A DNA stretch of 5,400 nt from Bacteroidales bacterium UBA1769 (GTDB taxonomy: Bacteria > Bacteroidota > Bacteroidia > Bacteroidales > UBA932): positions 1 to 5,400 of the forward strand of contig DCGV01000101.1 in assembly GCA_002314725.1 (NCBI GenBank), in the 5' to 3' direction. Position numbers and translations under genes: made by a program. The notes below the pieces were generated by a model. The model saw only the letters and a list, made by a program, of their open reading frames with translations, was not told where the DNA came from and did no database searches. This document shows, one piece after another, positions 1 through 5,400 of the stretch; within the stretch, counting starts at the first letter, position 1, and each line of letters begins with the position of its first letter.

Positions 1-78
1 ACAATAAATTTTTATTATATTTGGGATTGCAAGCGATCAGATAAGATGAATTTATGCCATTTTGCCATCAAATACTGA
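1..78 (+). CDS. possible 3' end of an upstream gene (partial)
   Basis: The first reading frame is open from the window edge to a TGA at 76-78, giving about 25 residues rich in aromatic and basic side chains (it contains YYIWDCKRSDKMNL). A stop 16 bases before the AIPR start at 95 would fit tight operon spacing. The fragment is too short to assign to a family. In related operons the gene before AIPR is often a PD-(D/E)XK (DUF4420-type) protein, but nothing here proves that. A second frame is open from 3 to 44, so the true frame is uncertain, and the stretch could also be non-coding. Confidence 0.35.
   Translation, partial: TINFYYIWDCKRSDKMNLCHFAIKY
16..23 (+). promoter_or_regulatory. candidate Bacteroides-type -7 box before the AIPR gene
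   Basis: The octamer TATATTTG matches the Bacteroidales primary sigma factor -7 consensus TAnnTTTG. The matching -33 TTTG element would lie about 20 bases upstream, outside the window, so only half of the promoter can be seen. If it is used, transcription would start near base 28-32 and give the AIPR gene a leader of about 65 bases. It overlaps the possible end of the upstream gene and may be a chance match in AT-rich sequence. Confidence 0.25.
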
Positions 79-94
79 AATAACACACAATTGT

Positions 95-1330
95 ATGGAA
101 AACGATTTTACTTTTGATGATTTCAAGGAGCCCGAGCAGACTCCACAGTATATCAATGATGCAATTAGTGAAGTCCTGGAAAAGGAGTTGACGGCTGTCG
201 AGAAGTTCAAACAGGACTTTGATGAACAGTTGATGCTTTCTGATGATCCGAAATCACAGTTCACTGACATTGCTATTGAGTATATTCAAGGCGCAGGGGA
301 CGTCAATCAGGTGAATAGATGTGAGTACTATTCCAAGAGTGGCGTGGCTATTGATGCATGGGGATTCAATGGAGATGACGAACTGGTTACTATTGACCTG
401 TTCCTCACCAATTACATTGACCCGAATGAGGGCACAAAGATGTCAACTGCCGAGCTGGACAGGTACTTCAATCGGTTGCAGCGTTTTTATGAGCATGCTC
501 AGACCGGTCAGATATTCTCGAAAATAGAAGAGAGCAAGAGCGACTTGTATCAGATTGCTCAGATCATCAACGAGTCTGGCAAGATAGATAGAATCAGAAT
601 GTTCGTCCTCACTAACGCGATTGTTCCTTCAGAATATGAGAAGGATAACATTGAGCTTGAGAACGGAACCATGTGCGAGTTCTCTGTATGGGACGCCAAG
701 CGCATCATGCGTCAGGATGACATCATATCCGGAAAGAATCCAATTATTGTGGATTTTGAGGGAGATTACAATTGCACTCTCCCATGTGTGAAGATGCCGG
801 ATGTGTCAGAGAATGTTGCTTGCTATCTGTGTATTATCCCTGGAATAGTGCTGTCACAGGTATATCATAAATACCACCAACAGATTCTTGAGATGAATGT
901 TCGCACATTCCTACAGTTTAAGGGAACCTCCAATAAGGGAATCCGCGATACCTTGATTGGTCATAAAGCAACGGCTGCAGAAAAACGCAAAGGCGTTTTT
1001 GATGCCGAGGCAGAGCCGGATATGTTTTTTGCATATAACAACGGTATTTCAGCTACCGCGACAGAGGTCAAACTCAATGAGTCCGGGACCGCTATCACGA
1101 AGATCAAGACCCTTCAAATTGTAAATGGAGGACAGACCACGGCAGCGATTGATTCTGTCATAAGGATGCCTGATACCGACAAGACTAAATTGTCCCAGGT
1201 ATTCGTTGCAATGAAGATTTCTGTCATAAAGGACAAAGACAAAGAGTCCGTGATTGTGCCAAGGATATCAAGATATGCCAACACTCAGTCAGCTGTCAAG
1301 TGCTTGAGGGATATCCTGTTCCAACCGTGA
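95..1330 (+). pseudogene. AIPR family (abortive infection phage resistance) protein, C-terminally truncated
   Basis: The ATG at 95 (protein begins MENDFTFDDF) gives 411 residues. A TTG at 62 in the same frame would add 11 residues, but the ATG is preferred. The central and C-terminal parts carry clear AIPR-family blocks: NVRTFLQFKG (about 268-277), FFAYNNGISATA (about 311-322), QIVNGGQTTAAI (about 341-352) and PRISRYANTQSAV (about 389-401). In intact members, usually some 550-700 residues, the RYANTQ block is followed by a long further region starting with a D-F-F-x-N-H-like segment. Here, nine unrelated residues (CLRDILFQP) are followed by a TGA at 1328-1330. A second frame opens across the break and continues to 1533. 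The simplest reading is an internal deletion or rearrangement near 1299-1303 that joined out-of-frame sequence. AIPR proteins occur in phage-defence and restriction loci, and their biochemistry is poorly known. No Shine-Dalgarno motif precedes the start. Whether the truncated protein is made or works cannot be told from sequence. Confidence 0.8.
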
Positions 1331-1533
1331 AAGGTGATGCTGAAGCCAAGTTCCTCCAGAAGATGAGCATCGTTCCGGGAAGGCAGTTCTTCTCACTTCT
1401 GTCACAATGGACCAAAGTGAATGTGGGTATTTCAATAAGCGCCTTGCAGGTTGTCCCATATTTCAAGTCGTATGAAGTCCCTGCAGAAATAAAGAATGTA
1501 ATCAAGTCCATCGTTGATGGAATAGAGTTTTGA
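1300..1533 (+). pseudogene. out-of-frame C-terminal remnant between AIPR and vsr
   Basis: This frame, shifted relative to the AIPR frame, is open from before 1300 to a TGA at 1531-1533. From the GTG at 1300 it encodes 77 residues, including PGRQFFSLLSQWTKVNVGIS and a predicted helical end (VPAEIKNVIKSIVDGIEF). The composition looks like real protein: a balanced residue mix, amphipathic helices and no low complexity. I do not recognise the family. It ends 22 bases before vsr, as a gene of the same operon would. It could be the original C-terminus of this AIPR lineage after an internal deletion, or the tail of a different gene fused to AIPR by a larger deletion. The only early start is the GTG inside the AIPR frame, so independent expression seems unlikely. 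A simple one-base indel is less likely, because the expected AIPR sequence does not resume after the break. Confidence 0.5.
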
Positions 1534-1555
1534 AACAGCTGATTGAATTCGTATT

Positions 1556-2089
1556 ATGTCCGATATCCTTACTCCCCAGCAGCGCCACACGTGCATGTCA
1601 CACATCCGGTCGAAGAATACAAAACCGGAAGTCAGGTTGCGCAGGGAGTTGTTCAAATCGGGTTATAGGTATCGCATAAACGTGAAGAAGCTCCCTGGGA
1701 CGCCGGATATCGTACTTGCGAAATACAGGACGTGCATTTTCGTTAACGGATGTTTCTGGCATGGGCACAAGGGATGTTCCAAGTTCGTGATGCCTGCAAC
1801 GAATGCGGAGTTTTGGAGCGAGAAGATAGCAAATAACCGTGAGCGGGATTTGAGGGATTATGCTTTTCTGGAATCCAGAGGATGGAGGGTAATTGTGGCG
1901 TGGGAATGCGAGCTTGAGAAATCAAATTTCCTATACACTGTATCGGAAATCCAACGACAGCTTGATATCAACAGAGAGAGCTGGTTGGTAGATATGGCGG
2001 ACAGGAGGAAACGGAGGGAGGAGTGGAGAGAGGTGATCAAGACGAAAAAGGATAGGGAGAAGATACTTTTGAAGCAGATTTGTCAATAG
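1556..2089 (+). CDS. vsr: very short patch repair endonuclease Vsr
   Basis: The 177-residue product is a Vsr mismatch endonuclease, which nicks DNA 5' of the T in T:G mismatches produced by deamination of 5-methylcytosine at the site of a partner cytosine methyltransferase. Compared with the well-studied E. coli enzyme, Glu25 and Asp51 (in LPGTPD) fall at the same numbers. The block NGCFWHGHKGC (64-74) supplies His69, His71 and two cysteines, and Cys118 (in WECE) completes the structural zinc site. EFW (85-87) and the N-terminal SHIRSKNTKPE segment are also typical. The residue equivalent to E. coli His64 is Asn64 here, which I believe is common in Vsr homologues. The last 40 or so residues form a highly charged Lys/Arg/Glu-rich extension, making the protein longer than the usual 130-156 residues. 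The ATG lies 22 bases after the preceding stop, so it is probably co-transcribed with the AIPR gene. No methyltransferase partner lies in the window. Confidence 0.93.
   Translation: MSDILTPQQRHTCMSHIRSKNTKPEVRLRRELFKSGYRYRINVKKLPGTPDIVLAKYRTCIFVNGCFWHGHKGCSKFVMPATNAEFWSEKIANNRERDLRDYAFLESRGWRVIVAWECELEKSNFLYTVSEIQRQLDINRESWLVDMADRRKRREEWREVIKTKKDREKILLKQICQ
2064..2071 (+). promoter_or_regulatory. TACTTTTG box inside the 3' end of vsr
   Basis: The octamer TACTTTTG matches the Bacteroidales -7 consensus TAnnTTTG. No TTTG is visible 18-21 bases upstream, so as a promoter it lacks its -33 partner. It lies in coding sequence and is identical to the better-placed box at 2101-2108, 37 bases further on. 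It may be a weak secondary promoter for the DUF3644 gene or a coincidence. Confidence 0.2.
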
Positions 2090-2108
2090 TACTGAGTAAT
2101 TACTTTTG
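2079..2108 (+). promoter_or_regulatory. candidate Bacteroides-type promoter for the DUF3644 gene
   Basis: TTTG at 2079-2082 and TACTTTTG at 2101-2108 match the -33 (TTTG) and -7 (TAnnTTTG) elements of the Bacteroidales housekeeping promoter. The spacer is 18 bases, close to the usual 19-21. The predicted start point falls at about 2112-2115, on or just inside the ATG at 2112, so the transcript would be leaderless or nearly so. Alternatively, the start codon used is further downstream, or the box is not used. The promoter begins inside the end of vsr, which would let the DUF3644 gene be expressed independently of the upstream operon. Confidence 0.45.
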
Positions 2109-2111
2109 TAT

Positions 2112-3104
2112 ATGAAGATTAACAAGACATATAGAGCATTGTTGGACAAGGCGATGGATAGTATGCTTTCTGCCATTGAAATCTACAACAAACCGAATTT
2201 CAATTACAGGGAGGAAACTTTCGCTGTTTTGGCAATCAATGCTTGGGAGCTGCTTCTCAAAGCTTTTATTCTCAAAGAGAATAAGTATAATCTCCGTTCA
2301 ATATATGTTCTTGAACCTTCAATAAAAAAGGATGGGACAAAATCTTCGACACGTAAGATTCCAAAATTAAACAGGTGCAAGAACCCAATGTCAATATCGA
2401 TCGTTGATGCCATCTCCATTCTTGATTTTCAAAAGAAACTCCCGAAGAAGTTAAAGGATAATCTTGACAGCCTCATTGAGCTTCGGGATAATGCCATACA
2501 TTTCGTTAACCTGAAGTCAATATCGCGCCAGATACAGGAACTTGGTTTCGCTTGTGTTAAAAATTTTATAGGGGTTATCAAGTATTGGAATCTGGATTTG
2601 GATGTCAGTTCATATAATCTATATCTGATGCCATTGGCATACATTGATGAGAAAATCACTGTCCCATCTGTAATTACTGCAGAGAACGAAAGTTATGTTT
2701 CGTTTGTGAAGCGCCTACTTGAATCTGACGATGAAGATGAGTCTGATTTTGATATCGCCATTTCAATCGATGTTGATTTCAAAAAGGGTAATACGTTTGA
2801 CAGCGTAGGTGTTCATTTTGATGCTGGCGGTGTGAAGGTTGAGCTAACCGAAGAAAATATTAAGTCAAAATTCCCTTGGAGTCACAAGGAGATGACGGAT
2901 CGCTGCAGAGCAAGATACTCCGATTTCAAGCAAGATCCAAAGTACAATGGGCTTGTGAGGGAAATCAAGCTTAATAAAAAGCTTTGCGTCCCGAGACCCC
3001 TATATTTTGACAATCCGAAATCTCAGAAAACCTACTATTATAGCTCAAACGTATTACAGTTTTTTGATAGGCATTATGTGAGAAAAGAGCACCCAATAGA
3101 ATGA
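2112..3104 (+). CDS. DUF3644-family protein with HEPN-like motif
   Basis: The 330-residue product (ATG at 2112; an in-frame TTG at 2106 would add two residues) resembles the DUF3644 family. The N-terminal half is helical and includes EIYNKPNFNYREETFAVLAI (23-42), NAWELLLKAFIL (43-54) and LIELRDNAIHFV (121-132). RDNAIH (125-130) fits the R-(N/D/H)-x3-H form of the R-x4-6-H motif of HEPN ribonucleases, so cleavage of RNA is a plausible activity, inferred from the motif only. An acidic linker (LESDDEDESDFD, 203-214) leads to a C-terminal part. Residues about 248-323 (FPWSHKEMTDRCRARYSDFK, then YNGLVREIKLNK and SSNVLQFFDRHY) are basic and helical and could be a winged-helix-like nucleic-acid-binding domain. 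The gene lies 22 bases after vsr and 174 bases before the ATPase-TOPRIM gene. Its neighbours suggest a defence role, perhaps as a toxic effector. I see no signal peptide or membrane segment, so it is probably cytoplasmic. Confidence 0.75.
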   Translation: MKINKTYRALLDKAMDSMLSAIEIYNKPNFNYREETFAVLAINAWELLLKAFILKENKYNLRSIYVLEPSIKKDGTKSSTRKIPKLNRCKNPMSISIVDAISILDFQKKLPKKLKDNLDSLIELRDNAIHFVNLKSISRQIQELGFACVKNFIGVIKYWNLDLDVSSYNLYLMPLAYIDEKITVPSVITAENESYVSFVKRLLESDDEDESDFDIAISIDVDFKKGNTFDSVGVHFDAGGVKVELTEENIKSKFPWSHKEMTDRCRARYSDFKQDPKYNGLVREIKLNKKLCVPRPLYFDNPKSQKTYYYSSNVLQFFDRHYVRKEHPIE

Positions 3105-3278
3105 ATTCATTGCCATTGCGATTATTTGATATCTACATTACTATGGCCGTCTCGTATGAATACAATATAATTGAACACACATAGATAAATAATCAAACTA
3201 TTCAATGACAAATCATAAAAATAGTTAACCCATAAAATCCAGAAACGTTTTTCTAATGATTTATTAATATTTAGTGAT
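3105..3278 (+). other. AT-rich intergenic gap without a recognised element
   Basis: This 174-base stretch separates the DUF3644 gene from the ATPase-TOPRIM gene. It is very AT-rich and has stops in the forward frames. It presumably holds the end of one transcript and the promoter of the next gene, but I find no clear TAnnTTTG box with a -33 partner and no GC-rich hairpin followed by a T run. Short inverted matches (for example AACTATT at 3196-3202 with AATAGTT at 3220-3226) are what AT-rich sequence gives by chance. Confidence 0.5.
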
Positions 3279-5234
3279 ATGAGTTTTTTCGTCGATAGAA
3301 TTATTATTAAGAATAGAGCGCCATTTACAAGTATAGATTTATCGTTTAGAAATGGATCTATTTCTGTTCTGACTGCTTTCAATGGGAAAGGAAAAACAAC
3401 GATTCTTTCGTATATAGTTGATGCATGGGTTGAAATGACGAAGGTTGCATATCACAACACTTATGAAGGAAGGACGAATAGTTATTACCGAGTTTCAAGT
3501 CCGTTGTACGATATGGACAGGGCAAAAACATCCATTGTATATATACGCTTCAATAACAATGGGAAGAATGTTGACTATGTCGATATAAGAAATGGGCTTT
3601 CTAAGGAATGGTACGAATCAGCTATTCCGATGGCAGACAGAATGCCCTACGAGATATTAGGTGCTGAGACCAAAAATGGAAAGGCATTCAAAAAATTGTC
3701 ACCAGACTACTGTAACCAAGATGAAATAACAGCCCTCTTTGATAATTCCTTATGTGCTTATTTCCCTTCATATCGTTTTGAACTGCCTAATTATTTAAAT
3801 GAGAAATATAAAGATGACGTTGCACACAAAATAGAAGCTTCTTACAATGGCTATTTAAAAAATCCATTAGAAGTAACATCTGATATTCGTGAAATTACAA
3901 ATTGGATATTAGATGTCGTTCTTGATCAAGAAGTTAACGGGAAAGAAACCATTACTCTCCCCAATGGCCAAATATCAAGAATACCAGCTCCGGAACAGAC
4001 GATATGGATAAATACAAAAAGAATATTAGAGTGTGCTTTGATTTCAAAGTTTCCAAATCGAAATGTAAGATTTGGAATAGGGCGACGAAATGATTCCGGA
4101 TCCAGATTGTCAATTATGGAAATAATTGACGGAAAGAACGATATCCAGTACTGCCCAAGTATTTTCAACCTTTCTTCAGGAGAGTTATCAATCATAGCCA
4201 TTTTTGCCGAATTGCTCCGAAGAGGAGACGCTGCGTTTGGAATGATTCCGATGGAGCAGTTTTCGGGAATTGTTTTGATTGACGAGGTTGATAAACATTT
4301 ACATATCCAACTACAAAAAGAGGTATTACCGTCACTGTTTAATCTATTCCCTAATGTCCAGTTCATAGTTAGCAGCCATTCTCCTTTTTTGAATATGGGA
4401 CTGGCAGAATATTCAAACCAAAGAACTGTGATTTACGATTTGGATAATAATGGCATTGAATCTTCTCCAACAAACAATGTAGTATATGAAAATGCTTATC
4501 AAGAATTCCTAAATGAAAAAAACACATATGCAGACAGATATAACAAGCTGCTATCAGAAGTCCAAAAAGACAAAAAGCCTCTAATTGTAACTGAAGGGAA
4601 AACAGATGTTAAGCATTTAAGAGCCGCTTCAGTTCGCCTCGGAATAAATGATCTAGATATCGACTACTTTGATATAGGTAATTTACAGTGGGGAGATTCT
4701 CATCTAGAGAATATGATTAACCAATTGTCTAAAATCAAACAAAAGCGTAAAATTATAGGTGTGTTTGATAGGGATTCCGAAAAATACACAACTTTTGCGA
4801 CCGATGGTTCTAGCTCATATAAAAATTTCGGAAACAATGTATTCGCATTTGCAATCCCTTTAGTAAACGAATCAGAATATGGTAATAAAATTTCGATAGA
4901 ACACTATTACCACAGGGAGGATTTATTGTCAAAAGATAGTAATAACCGCCGATTATTCCTTGGAGACGAATTCTTTGATTCCGGGAATAGTAAAGATGGA
5001 CAATATCAAACAAGAACAGGGAAAATACAGAACAAAATTGCTGTCAATGGCATCATTGACGAGAAAGTATTTTGCAAAGATGATTTGGAGCAGACAAATT
5101 CTGTCGCATGTTCAAAGGATTCATTTGCAGATGCAGTTCTACGATGTGACGAGTATACAAAATGTTTCACGTTTGACAGTTTCAATGCCATTTTTGATGT
5201 CATTCGCCAGATTATTTCAGAAAGCGAACAGTAA
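3279..5234 (+). CDS. OLD-like ABC ATPase fused to a TOPRIM nuclease domain
   Basis: The 651-residue product joins an ABC/SMC-type ATPase (about 1-400) to a TOPRIM domain (about 430-560). The ATPase has Walker A AFNGKGKTT (33-41; Ala replaces the usual first Gly), a signature motif NLSSGELS (297-304), Walker B GIVLIDEVDKH (330-340, with Asp335 and catalytic Glu336) and an H-loop IVSSHSPF (363-370). The TOPRIM part has LIVTEGKTD (435-443, with Glu439) and GVFDRDS (494-500, with Asp497 and Asp499), followed by a conserved-looking ISIEHYY (538-544) that may add a further metal ligand. This is the layout of OLD-family nucleases, which include GajA of Gabija, and of single-chain forms of PARIS. It suggests an ATP-controlled DNA or RNA nuclease acting in phage defence. 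No UvrD-like GajB partner follows within the window. The ATG at 3279 is preceded by AT-rich sequence without a Shine-Dalgarno motif. Lower GC than vsr suggests separate acquisition. The exact OLD class is not resolved. Confidence 0.88.
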   Translation: MSFFVDRIIIKNRAPFTSIDLSFRNGSISVLTAFNGKGKTTILSYIVDAWVEMTKVAYHNTYEGRTNSYYRVSSPLYDMDRAKTSIVYIRFNNNGKNVDYVDIRNGLSKEWYESAIPMADRMPYEILGAETKNGKAFKKLSPDYCNQDEITALFDNSLCAYFPSYRFELPNYLNEKYKDDVAHKIEASYNGYLKNPLEVTSDIREITNWILDVVLDQEVNGKETITLPNGQISRIPAPEQTIWINTKRILECALISKFPNRNVRFGIGRRNDSGSRLSIMEIIDGKNDIQYCPSIFNLSSGELSIIAIFAELLRRGDAAFGMIPMEQFSGIVLIDEVDKHLHIQLQKEVLPSLFNLFPNVQFIVSSHSPFLNMGLAEYSNQRTVIYDLDNNGIESSPTNNVVYENAYQEFLNEKNTYADRYNKLLSEVQKDKKPLIVTEGKTDVKHLRAASVRLGINDLDIDYFDIGNLQWGDSHLENMINQLSKIKQKRKIIGVFDRDSEKYTTFATDGSSSYKNFGNNVFAFAIPLVNESEYGNKISIEHYYHREDLLSKDSNNRRLFLGDEFFDSGNSKDGQYQTRTGKIQNKIAVNGIIDEKVFCKDDLEQTNSVACSKDSFADAVLRCDEYTKCFTFDSFNAIFDVIRQIISESEQ

Positions 5235-5275
5235 GGCTGACGAGTCTCTTCAATTTTAACAAAACAATTGTCCAA

Positions 5276-5392
5276 ATGTCAATTCTTCCTCTCGATGTTA
5301 GCAAGTCCGTAATCATTATGGATACCTACAATTCCGAATTGCGATATCGTAAGCTTGGAATATTGGTTCTGCTATATGAAAAAGGTAAATAA
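5276..5392 (+). CDS. short ORF of unknown status (38 codons)
   Basis: An ATG at 5276 opens a 38-codon frame ending in a TAA at 5390-5392. The product starts MSILPLDVSKSVIIMD and ends LGILVLLYEKGK. I do not recognise it. It begins 41 bases after the ATPase-TOPRIM stop and ends three bases before another ATG (5396) in the same frame at the window edge. It could be a genuine small protein, the start of a gene interrupted by a nonsense change, or a chance frame. Confidence 0.25.
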   Translation: MSILPLDVSKSVIIMDTYNSELRYRKLGILVLLYEKGK

Positions 5393-5400
5393 TCTATGAA

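Noticed and set aside
1290..1310. Programmed ribosomal frameshift joining the AIPR frame to the 1300-1533 frame
   Set aside because: There is no slippery heptamer or evident stimulatory hairpin, and the sequence after the shift does not continue the AIPR family pattern.
3101..3110. Perfect 10-base palindrome ATGAATTCAT over the DUF3644 stop codon
   Set aside because: It is short, centred on a common hexamer, has no paired copy or T run, and is plausible by chance.
3120..3194. Eight-base inverted match GATTATTT (3120-3127) with AAATAATC (3187-3194)
   Set aside because: The loop is 59 bases, the stem is AT-only apart from one pair, and such matches are expected in AT-rich sequence.
3926..4366. 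Long minus-strand frame inside the ATPase-TOPRIM gene
   Set aside because: It lies opposite the conserved ATPase motifs, shows no recognisable domain and is a shadow of the plus-strand gene.
5250..5270. Possible terminator from the CAATTTT...AAAACAATTG stretch after the ATPase-TOPRIM gene
   Set aside because: The arms pair imperfectly, contain almost no G:C pairs and are not followed by a T run.
1..5400. CRISPR array, tRNA, rRNA, IS element or attachment site
   Set aside because: No regularly spaced repeats, cloverleaf-like segment, transposase frame, terminal inverted repeats or flanking duplication were seen.

Overview
The window reads as part of a bacterial phage-defence or restriction island, probably from a member of the Bacteroidota (Bacteroidales-like). 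The lineage is inferred from the absence of Shine-Dalgarno motifs before the genes, several matches to the Bacteroides-type promoter box TAnnTTTG, moderate-to-low GC, and the protein families present. All supported genes lie on the + strand.

Region 1 (1-2089) looks like the 3' end of a restriction-modification-type operon. It holds the possible tail of an upstream gene (1-78), a gene of the AIPR (abortive infection phage resistance) family that is broken (95-1330), an out-of-frame remnant that is open to 1533, and an apparently intact vsr endonuclease gene (1556-2089). From family knowledge, AIPR and Vsr genes often sit beside a cytosine-5 methyltransferase, a MutL/MORC-like GHKL ATPase, a Z1-domain helicase and a PD-(D/E)XK protein. 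None of those four is in this window, and they would be expected to the left. The AIPR protein stops after its conserved 'RYANTQ' motif, so the left-hand system is probably damaged, although Vsr keeps its catalytic and zinc residues.

Region 2 (2112-3104) encodes a DUF3644-family protein with an R-D-x3-H motif typical of HEPN ribonucleases. It has a plausible Bacteroides-type promoter directly before its start codon.

Region 3 (3279-5234) encodes a 651-residue protein with an ABC-type ATPase fused to a C-terminal TOPRIM domain, the architecture of OLD-like nucleases (GajA and single-chain PARIS-like proteins are relatives in layout). By eye it is clearly more AT-rich than the vsr region. A 174-base AT-rich gap separates it from the DUF3644 gene, so the two may be independent defence genes or a loose pair.

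Region 4 (5235-5400) holds only a 38-codon ORF of unknown status and a possible start codon at the right edge.

The most notable points are the broken AIPR gene with its unidentified out-of-frame tail, the HEPN-like motif beside an ATPase-TOPRIM protein, and the duplicated TACTTTTG boxes around the end of vsr.
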